The position numbers were made by a program, and so were the translations under genes. The notes beneath the pieces are model-generated. The model was not told where the DNA came from. It did not search any database and saw only the letters and a list, made by a program, of their open reading frames with translations. Of a DNA stretch of 64,000 nt, positions 1 to 8,816 are shown piece after piece (positions within the stretch are counted from its first letter, which is position 1; each line of letters opens with the position of its first letter). Origin of the DNA: Vulcanimicrobiota bacterium (GTDB lineage: Bacteria > Vulcanimicrobiota > Xenobia > Xenobiales > JADMJV01); NCBI GenBank assembly GCA_017307785.1, contig JAFKGI010000017.1, positions 1 through 64,000 of the forward strand, in the 5' to 3' direction.

Positions 1-473
1 TCGAGGACGGTCCTCTGCTAGCCTTTGAAGATTCATGCGAGTATCTTCGTTCCGGATCCTACACTTGCAAGCCGCCCGCTGATTGTTGGCTTCTTTTGGA
101 TTATCTCGGCAAGTACCGATTGGTCGATGCTTGTTGGCACGTAGATTTGGAGGACCGCATCCTGGAAGGCAGAGACCTGGTTGGACGCCTGTCCGGAAAG
201 CGTGGAGTCGTCTCCCTTTGCCTGGCGGCTCTCGAAGTCTACCTTGGGAACCCCAATCACGAAAATCGCGAAGCTTTGCGGCTGGCCTACGAGGCAGTCC
301 CTCGCCACAACCGTCGCTATTGCGGGGATATGGACACCAAGGATATCCCGATTCGAATGATTCTCTATGGACAACAGGAAATCGAGTCCTGGAGTCACCG
401 TATTGCGTCAAGACAGCGGGGCATGTCGCTGCCTGAGATTTCTGTTCCGTTGGTCGAAGGTCCGGACCGCTGA
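1..473 (+). CDS. Hypothetical protein, 5' end outside window
   Basis: The frame is open from the window edge (first whole codon at base 3) to a TGA at 471-473, giving 156 visible C-terminal residues; the true start lies upstream of the window. A TTG at base 96 could be an internal start, but the frame upstream of it reads as ordinary protein, so I treat the gene as truncated by the window. The visible part is soluble, with no membrane segment, and ends with a compact stretch reading CGDMDTKDIPIRMILYG followed by a short polar helix. I do not recognise the family. It is tail-to-tail with the next gene, 33 bases away. Confidence 0.6.
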   Translation, partial: EDGPLLAFEDSCEYLRSGSYTCKPPADCWLLLDYLGKYRLVDACWHVDLEDRILEGRDLVGRLSGKRGVVSLCLAALEVYLGNPNHENREALRLAYEAVPRHNRRYCGDMDTKDIPIRMILYGQQEIESWSHRIASRQRGMSLPEISVPLVEGPDR

Positions 474-506
474 ATTCCCGTCTGCCGCGTTAGTTGGGGG
501 TCTGCT

Positions 507-1511
507 TCAACCCGGTGCCGACTCTTGAGCGGCGGTTTCAGCACGCCTGGTCCAAACGCTTTCGGGATCTTGTTTCCGGGCTTTGGACAGGTAGCTTTCG
601 TCCCCGAACAGGGTCACTGCGTAAAAGGCGACTTTTCCGGAGCAAAAATCGTTTTGCGAGGCCTTCTCCAGTTCGGCCGGACTTTTTTGGATCAGGGCTT
701 GAGTCAGGTGGTAGTAGGTGCGGTCGCTGGCGTCGGCCAGGCTGACAAGATCGGGTAACCGCTCGGCCGCCTCCTCCATTTCGCCAATTTCGGCCAGTAG
801 CCAGGCGTGATAGGGTTGTCTGCGCTTGTTTTCGCGCAGGGCTTTCAGGGCTGAATCGCGCTCGCCGGCTTCGTGGGCCAGCAGGGCCTGCAGGCCTTCC
901 TGGCGCGTCTTGATGTCGACCTGGGTCAGGGTTTCCTGAAGGGCACGGCGCAGGCAATACTCGGCCTGTTCATGCTCACCTAACTCCAGGTGATACCAAC
1001 CCAGATTCAGCCAGTAAAGAGCGTAGTGATGCTGATAGGCCTTGAAATGTTCCCGGGGTGGATACTGCAAAGCTATATCTCGGGCTTTGGTGAGCTGGCC
1101 GCGGCGAGAAAGAGAAACCGAGTAGTTCAGGCCCACCGTCATCGCTTCACTGGAGGACAGGTTGGGCAATTTCGGCTCGGCTTCTTTCCAGATGCGGTCG
1201 CACTCGGCGGCATTGTCGACCTGGAGGCCTATCAGGGTCGCCCGATGACTTTGGCCGCCTGTGATCAGGCCAGAGATTTTGGCAATATGCTCAGCCCACT
1301 TCGGGTGCGTTCGGAAGAGGCGCTGCTGCAGCCAGCCCAGGAACAGGACCAGGAGAACATAAGCGACCAGGAGCGCTATCGGGATTGTCACCGCGGCCAA
1401 ACCCCATCGCGGATCGATGTCCAGGTTACCGCCGCGCAGGCCGAAAATGACTCCCAGGATTGAAATTCCTAGCAGCAAGAAAATTGTGAGATGGCGAACT
1501 ATTCGGACCAT
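507..1511 (-). CDS. Membrane-anchored TPR-like protein
   Basis: A 334-residue protein with two hydrophobic N-terminal segments (about residues 8-25 and 37-60), then a long helical region with alternating small and aromatic residues typical of tetratricopeptide-like repeats, for example around ALYWLNLGWYHLELGEHEQA (about 165-185). The expected topology is a two-helix hairpin with the helical repeats in the cytoplasm. TPR folds normally mediate protein contacts; no catalytic motif is visible. It is transcribed away from the secreted protein at 1663, with about 150 bases between the two starts that must hold both promoters. Family assignment is by repeat pattern only. Confidence 0.7.
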   Translation of the reverse strand: MVRIVRHLTIFLLLGISILGVIFGLRGGNLDIDPRWGLAAVTIPIALLVAYVLLVLFLGWLQQRLFRTHPKWAEHIAKISGLITGGQSHRATLIGLQVDNAAECDRIWKEAEPKLPNLSSSEAMTVGLNYSVSLSRRGQLTKARDIALQYPPREHFKAYQHHYALYWLNLGWYHLELGEHEQAEYCLRRALQETLTQVDIKTRQEGLQALLAHEAGERDSALKALRENKRRQPYHAWLLAEIGEMEEAAERLPDLVSLADASDRTYYHLTQALIQKSPAELEKASQNDFCSGKVAFYAVTLFGDESYLSKARKQDPESVWTRRAETAAQESAPG

Positions 1512-1662
1512 TTAACCGGCATTCGCATTTTCGGTGTTCTTGCCCTGGTGAAATTGACGAGTCAGCGTTTCCAGTAGCACCACGAGCCCGACTGGTCCCA
1601 AGCCTCAGCAGGGAGGCGTTAGGGCCCAAGGATTCGGGGGCTGGGAATCGAATTGCGCAACG

Positions 1663-2394
1663 ATGAAACGATTGCTTTTGTTGTTGGCGTTGGCTCAGGT
1701 AGTTTCGGCGGAGGAGTTTTTTGCGCGCAATCGGCCGTTCAAGGCGGTGGAGAAGCGGCAGGGGGTTTGGACGGCGGGTCTGGCGGATCTGGCCAGGGCT
1801 CTGGAACTGCCCCTGACTCAGGTGGGTGCTGCCTGGATTCTGGGAGCAGCGGGTGAGGAGGAGCCGGGCGAGGCCGGAGTCTACTTTAACGGCAAAAAGC
1901 TGGCCTGTGTGGATGCGGAGATGCGCGTGCCGGTGCAGGCGTTTTTGCAAGAAGTGGGCGGTCGCTATATCGAGAACAAAGCCATGGGCTCGGTGGATTT
2001 GTATGCGCCCAGCAAGATGCTGAGCAAGGGAGTGACCTGCAACAACGTCCATCTCTTGATGTTTCACAAGACCGAGGCCAATGGCCAGCAGGTGGCCAGT
2101 TTCGGAGAGTCGTTCCAAACTCGCGGTTTGGAGCCGGTGCCCATCGATTTTCAGGACACCAGTCATCCGCTCTGGCAGCAATGGAACAAGTATTTCTCGG
2201 CGGTTCCGATGCCTTATGTGGTGTTGGTCGACCCGTCCGGTCGCGTTCTGGGGCGCTGGAATGGAAAGCTGCCGCCCCAGGCACAGGTTCAGCAAATGTT
2301 TTCCCAATTCGTGAGCAGCCGGGCGGCGCTCAATGCGCAGCAGGTGGCCATGCCGAGCAACGGCGGAGGCGGCGGGGGATTTTCCGGGGGCTGA
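1663..2394 (+). CDS. Secreted protein with thioredoxin-like C-terminal domain
   Basis: A 243-residue protein starting with a clear signal peptide (MKRLLLLLALAQVVSA, cleavage expected near residue 16). Residues about 20-110 resemble the small beta-rich 'copper amine oxidase N-terminal-like' domain found on many secreted bacterial proteins (FNGKKL, then a VPVQAF helix). Residues about 120-230 look thioredoxin-like, with the strand PYVVLVDPSGRVLGRW. There is no CxxC pair, so a disulfide-exchange role is not supported. The tail is glycine-rich. A strong intergenic hairpin lies 14 bases after the stop. Function unknown. Confidence 0.65.
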   Translation: MKRLLLLLALAQVVSAEEFFARNRPFKAVEKRQGVWTAGLADLARALELPLTQVGAAWILGAAGEEEPGEAGVYFNGKKLACVDAEMRVPVQAFLQEVGGRYIENKAMGSVDLYAPSKMLSKGVTCNNVHLLMFHKTEANGQQVASFGESFQTRGLEPVPIDFQDTSHPLWQQWNKYFSAVPMPYVVLVDPSGRVLGRWNGKLPPQAQVQQMFSQFVSSRAALNAQQVAMPSNGGGGGGFSGG

Positions 2395-2408
2395 GGGCCC
2401 TGAAGCAC

Positions 2409-2426
2409 TCCCGGCGGTCGCCGGGA
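2409..2426. terminator. Intergenic hairpin between convergent genes
   Basis: Perfect inverted repeat with 8-base arms (TCCCGGCG / CGCCGGGA) around a 2-base centre, placed in the 37-base gap between two convergent genes. No T-run follows on either strand, so it is a possible bidirectional transcription barrier rather than a canonical intrinsic terminator. Confidence 0.35.
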
Positions 2427-2431
2427 ACCAC

Positions 2432-3367
2432 CTAAATCTGAATGCAGTCGATGACCGGTAGCGGGTCGGGCAGGTTGTCTTCTCCCAGCAATTGTCGAAG
2501 GTTGATTTCGATGGTGCGACACAGGGCGGAGAGAGGCAGGTCGTGGGGATCGGTTCCGAAGGGCTCTTCGATTTCCACTCCCAGGGCGTCCAGGCCGAAA
2601 AAGGCGTAAGAGACGAGAGCGGTGACCAGCGGGGTGTAGCCTTTGACGTCGTCGACGATGCCCAGGGGCAGGCAGAAGCAGAAGGCGGCCACGATGCGAT
2701 GGCTGAGGATGCCGTAAGCGTAGGGCACGGGCGTGTTTTTGATGCGTTCGCAACCGCCCTGAATGTTGGTGAGGTCGCTGAGCACGTTGTCGGCGGCGGG
2801 GACATAGAGTTCGTGGATCCAGCCATTGAGGCGAGCCTGGGCCAGGCCCTGGCCGAGCTTTTGGAGTATGGCCAGCGGCACGTTCTTCTGTGTTTTCAGA
2901 TGCTCCAGATCTTCCGGAGAAACCAGTGGTTCGAGGTCTTGCCAGGGGCTGCTGTCGCGCAGATGATGGCGGAGGGCGTTGGCAAAGGCGATCAGCAGGT
3001 AGACGGCACGTTTTTGCATGGCGTGCAGTGCGGCTTGTTCTTCCGGCGGGGCGTGCAGCAGAGTCAGGATCTGGCGGGTGGCCGTGCGGCAGTTGTTGAC
3101 CAGTCCGCCCCAAAGCGTGCGGCCTTCCCAAAAACGGTCATAGGCCGTCTTGCCGCGAAATCCCAGAAAGATACCGATGGCCACGCCGCTCAAGCTGAAA
3201 GGTAGGGGAGTCAGGTCCAGGCTTCCGACCCCATGGTTGTGCTCGATGTAGGTGACCAGACAGGCCACCATGGTGGCGGCAAAGATGCGCGGACCGCATT
3301 CGCGCAGGGCGGTGGACTTGAAGCTGAAGATTTGACTGAGCCAGGATTGATTGGGTTTGACGACCAT
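2432..3367 (-). CDS. Bestrophin-like (UPF0187) membrane channel protein
   Basis: A 311-residue membrane protein with bestrophin-family hallmarks: GFRGKTAYDRFWEGRTLWG (about residues 69-87) after the second membrane helix, and the C-terminal signature EIEEPFG followed by DPHDLPLSALC before the last cytosolic helix. Hydrophobic segments sit near 24-42, 54-70 and, as a pair, about 222-265. Bacterial members form pentameric ion channels in the inner membrane (known from the family); the ion carried here cannot be told. Usual family length is about 300 residues, so it looks complete. It is monocistronic, tail-to-tail with the secreted protein ending at 2394. Confidence 0.85.
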   Translation of the reverse strand: MVVKPNQSWLSQIFSFKSTALRECGPRIFAATMVACLVTYIEHNHGVGSLDLTPLPFSLSGVAIGIFLGFRGKTAYDRFWEGRTLWGGLVNNCRTATRQILTLLHAPPEEQAALHAMQKRAVYLLIAFANALRHHLRDSSPWQDLEPLVSPEDLEHLKTQKNVPLAILQKLGQGLAQARLNGWIHELYVPAADNVLSDLTNIQGGCERIKNTPVPYAYGILSHRIVAAFCFCLPLGIVDDVKGYTPLVTALVSYAFFGLDALGVEIEEPFGTDPHDLPLSALCRTIEINLRQLLGEDNLPDPLPVIDCIQI

Positions 3368-3407
3368 GCTCCGGCTCTTCTCGTGGCAGCCTCTTATTTC
3401 CTCATTG

Positions 3408-3695
3408 CTAAATTGCTCCGTCGTCGTGCCAGTCGACGAAGGGGGCGCGTTCGCCGCTTTGCTCGAAGTGAGCGATGGCTCGCTGCACCGTTTCCAACGG
3501 GAGAACCCAGGCCGTTGGATAGACGTCCCGTTGACCGTTGCTCAACAGGAACTCTGTTTCTCCCTCGGCGCTGCAGTCTCCCCGCGAGGAGAAGCCGGCA
3601 TCGCCTTCTTCGGCCAGCCACATCAACCAGCCGCATTGCTCGTTGCGGAGGGCGGACAGTCGCGCCTTTCCGAAGCTTCGCCAGATTTCGCTCAT
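3408..3695 (-). CDS. Small protein resembling Imm1-type immunity proteins
   Basis: A 95-residue protein whose ATG overlaps the stop of the upstream 204-residue gene (ATGA at 3692-3695), so the two are translationally coupled. A longer frame continues upstream, but its residues are Arg/Pro-rich shadow of the neighbour, which decides the start. Features reminiscent of the Imm1 family are a central acidic strand (AEGETEFLLSNGQRDVYP), then the pattern ...VLPLETVQRAIAHFEQSGER followed by a Trp-containing end (FVDWHDD). Imm1 proteins neutralise toxins in polymorphic toxin systems, but no toxin gene is visible nearby, so the similarity is only suggestive. Confidence 0.55.
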   Translation of the reverse strand: MSEIWRSFGKARLSALRNEQCGWLMWLAEEGDAGFSSRGDCSAEGETEFLLSNGQRDVYPTAWVLPLETVQRAIAHFEQSGERAPFVDWHDDGAI

Positions 3696-4306
3696 CGCCT
3701 CAGGCCTGCATCCACGGAGGTGGCCAGTTCCGGGCTTTTTAGAGTGCAGTCCACGGCTTCCAGGTGGCGGGCTTCGGACAGGGCCGTTTGGAGCGCTTCG
3801 AGCCTGGCCACCGGTCCGGGACCGAGATTGTACTGGCCGGCCAGGGTGAGACGCAGCAAGCTGGTCTGACCGGGCTCGGGGGAGGCGCTGAGCACATAAA
3901 CTTCGGGCTGGTCGGCGGGGTTGACCACGGCGGAAAAGTAGGGCGTGGACGAGCAAGGCTCAAGGGTGGGGTACTGAATGATCAGGCACTCACGTCCGTC
4001 TTCCAGTTGCAGCGTGTGCCAGACAAACTGGGAAACCTGACGGCTGTCGGGTTCCGCCCCCGAGAGCATGCAGGTCATGGCATAGAGCATCACTCCGGGC
4101 TGGCTGGTTTTGGAGCGCCACTCCTGCAATCGCTCTGGCATACCCAGCACCAGTCGCGGCATGACTTCGTAGGCGCAGACGCGGGCCAGGTCGTAGATAT
4201 CCATGGGAACCGCGGGTTTGCGTTTGCCAAACCCCGTTTTCCCGAGAAACCAGCGGATCACTCTTTTCACTGCCGGTTTGCTTCCCCCCTGATCGGGCCA
4301 ACCCAT
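3692..4306 (-). CDS. Hypothetical protein coupled to the Imm1-like gene
   Basis: A 204-residue protein of unknown family, with no signal peptide or membrane helix. The ATG at 4306 has no visible ribosome site, whereas an in-frame GTG at 4270 is preceded by a G-rich Shine-Dalgarno-like stretch, so translation may begin there (192 residues, beginning MKRVIRWFLGK). The C-terminal half alternates short strands and one long helix (PVARLEALQTALSEARHLEA). It overlaps the downstream Imm1-like gene by four bases and diverges from the YtpQ-like gene at 4353. Confidence 0.6.
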   Translation of the reverse strand: MGWPDQGGSKPAVKRVIRWFLGKTGFGKRKPAVPMDIYDLARVCAYEVMPRLVLGMPERLQEWRSKTSQPGVMLYAMTCMLSGAEPDSRQVSQFVWHTLQLEDGRECLIIQYPTLEPCSSTPYFSAVVNPADQPEVYVLSASPEPGQTSLLRLTLAGQYNLGPGPVARLEALQTALSEARHLEAVDCTLKSPELATSVDAGLRR

Positions 4307-4352
4307 TTTCTGGCCGCGCAGGAGCGCCCTGTTACACGGTGTAGGAAAACCG

Positions 4353-5507
4353 ATGAGACGTTTCTGGCACGGGCTATTCCCGCCGCTTTCCAGGCAGGCT
4401 TTCGGCCGAAAGTTTGTGGAGCGGTTGCGCCGCCAGGCGCCGCAGCCAGAGCCGATCTACGAAGGCGAAGCCTTTCGGGTGGTGCAGGGAACGACCATCA
4501 TTCAACTGGGCAATTTCTATGAAATGTATTTGCGCGCGCCGCGTTGGCGTCGCTGGTCGGTGCTGCAGGAATTTCTCGGTCTGGGTTTTCTGAATTACTC
4601 TCAGGCCGAGACCTGGGCTGAAGCCAGAGGGCAGGTATTGCCGAAAGTGCGGGAGCGGGCTTTTTTCTGGAATATTGAGGAACGGCTGGTGGAGTATCCT
4701 TGCGAACTGGGGCCTGATTTGCAGGCGGTGCTGGTGTTGGATATGCCGGGAAGTTGCATGTATTTGCCGGCCAAACAGCTCGAAGAATGGAACATTCCCG
4801 CGACCGAGGCGGTGCGGGTGGCTCGCGACAATCTCTGGGCCCAATCTCAGGAACGCTTCCAGCAGGCTGCTCCGGGGCTTTTTGTTTCCCCCTGGCAGGA
4901 TTCCAATGATGCCAGTCGGCTGGTGCTGGGCCGGCTGTTGGAAGGTTTGCCGGTGCGCGGTGACGCCCTGGCGGTGGCCCCTCATCGCGACATCGTGCTG
5001 GTGGGCGGCAGCGAGGATGAGGAAATGCTTTTTCAGGTGCTGACCGGACAGCTGGACGTGCCTTATCAGTTGACCCCGCGCCCGCTTCGCTGGGATGGGG
5101 AGGGGTGGCGTGCTTACCAGCCGAGGCTGCCCGCCTGGCGCTCTCTGCTGGATTCGGCCGAGGCCATGTTCTATAACGAGCAGGTCGAATATTTGCAGCG
5201 GACCCTCACGGAGGATGTGGCCGTGATGTCGGTGCAGTCCATCAGCCGCGGCGGAGCCAGTACGCGCGTGACCACCTGGGCTCACGACTGTGTGTGTCTG
5301 CTGCCTCGGGCCGATTGGGTGGTGCTGCAGACCGGTGAGCCGGACCCCCGGTGCTACGCCTGGGACGAGTTTTTGGCTCGCTTCACCACCAGCGTGCGCC
5401 CCGAGCCGGATCTGCTGCCGCCGCGCTGGCGCACCGTTTCTGTGCCCACGCCGGCCGAGCTGGAAGCGGCCGCCTGGGTGGGCATCGACCAGCTTTTGCC
5501 GCCCTGA
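4353..5507 (+). CDS. DUF1444 / YtpQ-like protein
   Basis: A 384-residue soluble protein. Residues about 150-220 match the pattern of Bacillus YtpQ (DUF1444), as I remember it: a helix ending in NL, then FVSPWQDSNDASRLVLG aligning with YtpQ's FRANDGYDASRIL, then the strand block LAVAPHRDIVLVGG aligning with LAISVPHQDVLILAD. It is longer than YtpQ (about 270 residues), with an added C-terminal part of about 130 residues. The biochemical role of DUF1444 is unknown. It diverges from the Imm1-like pair and lies 39 bases upstream of the nucleotidyltransferase, so the two may be co-transcribed. Confidence 0.65.
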   Translation: MRRFWHGLFPPLSRQAFGRKFVERLRRQAPQPEPIYEGEAFRVVQGTTIIQLGNFYEMYLRAPRWRRWSVLQEFLGLGFLNYSQAETWAEARGQVLPKVRERAFFWNIEERLVEYPCELGPDLQAVLVLDMPGSCMYLPAKQLEEWNIPATEAVRVARDNLWAQSQERFQQAAPGLFVSPWQDSNDASRLVLGRLLEGLPVRGDALAVAPHRDIVLVGGSEDEEMLFQVLTGQLDVPYQLTPRPLRWDGEGWRAYQPRLPAWRSLLDSAEAMFYNEQVEYLQRTLTEDVAVMSVQSISRGGASTRVTTWAHDCVCLLPRADWVVLQTGEPDPRCYAWDEFLARFTTSVRPEPDLLPPRWRTVSVPTPAELEAAAWVGIDQLLPP

Positions 5508-5546
5508 ATTCATAGAAATTTCGGGGTTCGCGCTTAGACTTCAGCC

Positions 5547-6260
5547 ATGAACGTGACTTCTCGCAGCGCCGGCAGTGCGGCCCGCAGTTTGCTGGCGGCG
5601 GCCGGCAGGGAGCCGGCCCGGCACACCATCTTGCAAGAGAACCTGACCACCATTCTGAGTCATTTCGACGCCGAGTTCGTGCACGGCCTCGAGGATGTAC
5701 CTGCCGAGAAACGCCTGGAGGCTCTGGTGGGCTGTTACGGCAAGGGCCCGCTGACGCTGGCTACCAAGATTTCTCGGGAAATTCGCATGGATCCCTACGA
5801 CGACGCAGCCGTGCACCAGCGCCTGGAGCATCTGGAGGCGGCGGTGCAATCGACCACTCGCCGGGTTTTAGAAGAGAACAGCTCCTTTCCGTGCCGATTT
5901 TTCGTGGCCGGCAGTCTGGTGAAGGGCCGCTTTGGAGCCAATTCCGACCTGGATTTGCTGGTGGAAGCGGCACCTGAGTGGATGCGCAAGAACAGCTGGG
6001 AAGTGGGAATGCAGAAAGATGTTTCCATTCAATGTCTGCAGGGCTCTCCGGAGCAGCAGGCGACCAGGGTCGAGGGATTTGGGAAGACTCTGGCGGTGAC
6101 TCCCGAGCAGCTTTGCCAGCCGGGATTTCTGCAGGGGCTCTTCGCGGACAGCCACGCGACCAAGGGTTTGCGCCTGCAAGAGGGGGCCCTGGTGGCGGAC
6201 GGTCCGGTCCGACGCGAGCTGGAGCCCGACCAGGGCTACTGGGGAATGGGCATGGTCTAA
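5547..6260 (+). CDS. Nucleotidyltransferase-domain protein
   Basis: A 237-residue protein with the classical polymerase-beta-type nucleotidyltransferase signature GSLVKGRFGANSDLDLLV: G122-S123 and the metal-binding pair D134/D136. The N-terminal 100 residues are helical. The third catalytic acidic residue cannot be placed confidently, so transfer activity is likely but unproven. Members transfer nucleotides to proteins, drugs or RNA, and some act as MNT antitoxins; no HEPN partner is adjacent. The stop overlaps by four bases with the convergent zinc-ribbon gene. Confidence 0.7.
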   Translation: MNVTSRSAGSAARSLLAAAGREPARHTILQENLTTILSHFDAEFVHGLEDVPAEKRLEALVGCYGKGPLTLATKISREIRMDPYDDAAVHQRLEHLEAAVQSTTRRVLEENSSFPCRFFVAGSLVKGRFGANSDLDLLVEAAPEWMRKNSWEVGMQKDVSIQCLQGSPEQQATRVEGFGKTLAVTPEQLCQPGFLQGLFADSHATKGLRLQEGALVADGPVRRELEPDQGYWGMGMV

Positions 6261-6508
6261 TCGTTGTGGTCCACGGTCGATTTCATCAGGCCTGAGCAGC
6301 TTTTGCAGCGAGCCAGGTAGGTGGTGGTGTTGTCCCAGCGTTCCCGGGTGGTGCTGAGCACGCGATAGCGCCAGGTGTTTTCGCCGAACACCGACATTTT
6401 TCCGCAATGCGGACAGCCGCCGTCATAGCAGCGCAGCGCATCGATATTCAGGTTCTCGGGAAGCGGGGGCTTCTCAACGGCGGCCAGGGCCCAGTAGGCG
6501 AATCTCAC
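6257..6508 (-). CDS. Small zinc-ribbon protein
   Basis: An 83-residue protein with two CxxC knuckles (C32-P-H-C35 and C68-K-S-C71) about 32 residues apart, the layout of a structural zinc ribbon. Between them lie aromatic and basic residues (WRYRVLSTTRERW) that could contact nucleic acid or protein. It starts nine bases after the stop of the large lipoprotein gene and is probably the last gene of that minus-strand operon. Function unknown. Confidence 0.65.
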   Translation of the reverse strand: MRFAYWALAAVEKPPLPENLNIDALRCYDGGCPHCGKMSVFGENTWRYRVLSTTRERWDNTTTYLARCKSCSGLMKSTVDHND

Positions 6509-6517
6509 ACGGGGGCG

Positions 6518-8773
6518 TCAGGGGGTGAGGGTGAACTTCTCCTCGTGGAGCACTTTGTGGTCTTGGAGGAGAGCAACGTTGTAGACTCCAGGCAACAGGT
6601 CGCCGGGTTCACTCCCTTCCAGATAGCAGGGTAGTGCCGTAGAGCCTCCAGGGAGCATATCCAGAAACAAGGTAAATCGCTTGTAGACCGTGCCATCGTC
6701 GGCGCGCTTCTCGGGACAGTCGACTTCCATGACGTAATGCCCCCCGAGTAGGGGCGAGTGGTCCAGGGTGCCTAGAAATCCAATGTGAGGTTGCTTCTTG
6801 AGGCTTTGAACGCGGGGGGTGCTGGCGCTATAACGGACCGGATTGGGGGCCCAGGGCGAGCGAGACCCCTTTAGAGCGCAATTGCGCAGGGCGTAGAAGC
6901 CCAGTCGAGAGCGTCCCTTCCAGGCCTCCGCTGTGACCGGCACATAGGGAGCTACCCGTTGGGCCAGTTGAGGATGGTTGAAGAACATGGCACATTCGAT
7001 AAATTCGTAGGCCGCCAGAGGATTCAGCCGACCGGCTTTGCCCGCTGTCTCCAGGCTGCGAGCCCATCGTTCCCAACTCATGCCGGCTGGATTTCCGGGC
7101 TCGAAGGCTTTGGGACGCTCGGCAGCCAGGACCCTTCCGGCCAAGGGCGCGTAAGCGTCGTCATTTCCCGTTTGGGAACGCAGCCAGTCGGCCGCTCGGG
7201 CCACATCTCCAGGCTCGCCGTGCCAACGCGGCAGCAGATAGTAGGCGTAGCTCGACAAGGTGGAATAGCCGGAATTTCCCATGCGAGCCGCTTCCAGAGC
7301 CAGTTTGTCGACGACTTCGCGGCCCGGCGGCTTGAAGAGGTAGAACGCCAGCAGAGCGCTGAGAACTTTCGGATGATGGGGCCCTTGACGATAGGCGTCC
7401 TGGATGAACTTCTGCCCGGATTGGAGTCGGCTTTCGAGCTTGGACCAACCTTCGGCGGTCACCGTGTTGGCGTAGCCGGTTCCTCGCGCGAACGAGCCGT
7501 AATTGACGTAGAAAGCCCCCATGCAGGCCATCATAAAGGGCGAATCGGGATACTGGCTTTGCCATTCCCGAAGGTTGTTTTCTTGCTGGGTATAGTAGAA
7601 TTGGTGCTCCCGTGAGGGCTGTTCACAGGCTTCAAAAAGGGAGTCTTTCCAGTTGTCCGGGGATTTTGCCGCCAGATTCTCGATGATGCCCCATTGCCTC
7701 TTCTGGAAGAGCTCCTGACTCAGCGCGGCCTTCGCTTCCGGCGTCGGGTTTTTCACCGTCTCCGGGTCAGAAGTCGGCACTGGACAGTGAGGTTGGGACA
7801 TGTGATAGTCGGGCAATTGAGCGCTCGCCGACTGATATTTGGCTGGCGTTTCCCAATAATAGGTGTCCCATTGATTCCCCAGCGCGGCCAGTTGCTGCTG
7901 CACCACCTTGGAGTCGGAAAACAGGTCTCCCGCCACGGCGTAAGCATTGCGCACGCCCATCGCTTTAGGGTGCTCTTTGAGCAATTGCTCGAAGCCCGAT
8001 GCGAGAACCGGCCAGTCCCAGCCCTCGGCCAGAATTTTTCCCTTGGTCGAGATAGGCAGGTGAAAAGTGAAGAATAGAGCGTAGCTGGAGGGGCTGATGG
8101 ATTTCAGGTCTTTTAATATTTCCAGCCGCTGCTCTCGTGTGCGTGACATCCAGATATTTCCCAGCGCCTGGTAGAGGCCAACCTCTTGGGGGTGGGCCCG
8201 GATTGCCTGGGTGATGGCGGATTTGTCTCTGCGCAAGCGTTGCAGGAAATCCAGGTAGGGCCAGCCCTTCGCCTTGGAATTGAGCTGACTGGCAAATTGC
8301 GTGCCTTGCTGAAAATACTGCTGGCCCTGTTCCCACACCGGGTAATGCTTCTGTCCGCAAACGTCCATAAGACTGTCGCCCCGATGGGTAAGGGCCACGA
8401 TACACGCCAATTGGGCCCAGCCGCGAGGCTGTTGCCTGACCCATTGGTCGGAATAGTGGAGGAGCCAGGGGAGAGCGTCCGCTTCCCTCTGGATCTCGGT
8501 CAGGCGTAGCACGATCGCGACCGGGGAGCTTAAACTCTCGATGGGGTCGGTCTTGGCAAGCCGGTCCAGGAAAGCGTCGAGCTCGGCGTATTGCTCGTCT
8601 TCCAGAAGGCGGCGGGCGTGATAATAGTTGAAATCTGCAAGGAGATGAGCACTGGGAAGGCTTTTCCCGTCCACAATTTCCTGCGCGCTTGCGACTGCAT
8701 CCAGGGGAACCGGCTTGGGCGGCCCCCCACAGCCCGCCAGGAAAAGAGACGCCAAAACGAAGGCTCTTTTCAT
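6518..8773 (-). CDS. Large lipoprotein of unknown function (DUF4034-like features)
   Basis: A 751-residue protein. I place the start at the ATG at 8773, not further upstream, because it yields a textbook lipoprotein signal (MKRAFVLASLFLAGC, lipid-modified Cys at residue 15). The mature part is mostly helical, with irregular repeat-like segments. The phrase YYLLPRWHGEPGDVARAADW, near the middle to C-terminal part, recalls the 'PRWGGS' segment of DUF4034 proteins, as I remember them. The last 120 residues look beta-rich and end in a small sandwich-like domain. It follows the sulfotransferase gene by 43 bases and precedes the zinc-ribbon gene, so all three may share a transcript. Periplasmic-facing membrane anchoring is expected; no enzymatic motif is visible. 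Confidence 0.7.
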   Translation of the reverse strand: MKRAFVLASLFLAGCGGPPKPVPLDAVASAQEIVDGKSLPSAHLLADFNYYHARRLLEDEQYAELDAFLDRLAKTDPIESLSSPVAIVLRLTEIQREADALPWLLHYSDQWVRQQPRGWAQLACIVALTHRGDSLMDVCGQKHYPVWEQGQQYFQQGTQFASQLNSKAKGWPYLDFLQRLRRDKSAITQAIRAHPQEVGLYQALGNIWMSRTREQRLEILKDLKSISPSSYALFFTFHLPISTKGKILAEGWDWPVLASGFEQLLKEHPKAMGVRNAYAVAGDLFSDSKVVQQQLAALGNQWDTYYWETPAKYQSASAQLPDYHMSQPHCPVPTSDPETVKNPTPEAKAALSQELFQKRQWGIIENLAAKSPDNWKDSLFEACEQPSREHQFYYTQQENNLREWQSQYPDSPFMMACMGAFYVNYGSFARGTGYANTVTAEGWSKLESRLQSGQKFIQDAYRQGPHHPKVLSALLAFYLFKPPGREVVDKLALEAARMGNSGYSTLSSYAYYLLPRWHGEPGDVARAADWLRSQTGNDDAYAPLAGRVLAAERPKAFEPGNPAGMSWERWARSLETAGKAGRLNPLAAYEFIECAMFFNHPQLAQRVAPYVPVTAEAWKGRSRLGFYALRNCALKGSRSPWAPNPVRYSASTPRVQSLKKQPHIGFLGTLDHSPLLGGHYVMEVDCPEKRADDGTVYKRFTLFLDMLPGGSTALPCYLEGSEPGDLLPGVYNVALLQDHKVLHEEKFTLTP

Positions 8774-8816
8774 AGGTGGCAATAGTTCCTTGTGCCCGAC
8801 TCTATTCCTGGCGCTC

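Noticed and set aside
1426..2826. 466-codon minus-strand frame across the secreted-protein and bestrophin genes
   Set aside because: It runs through two genes with clear products and reads as low-complexity Ser/Pro/Arg; rejected as shadow.
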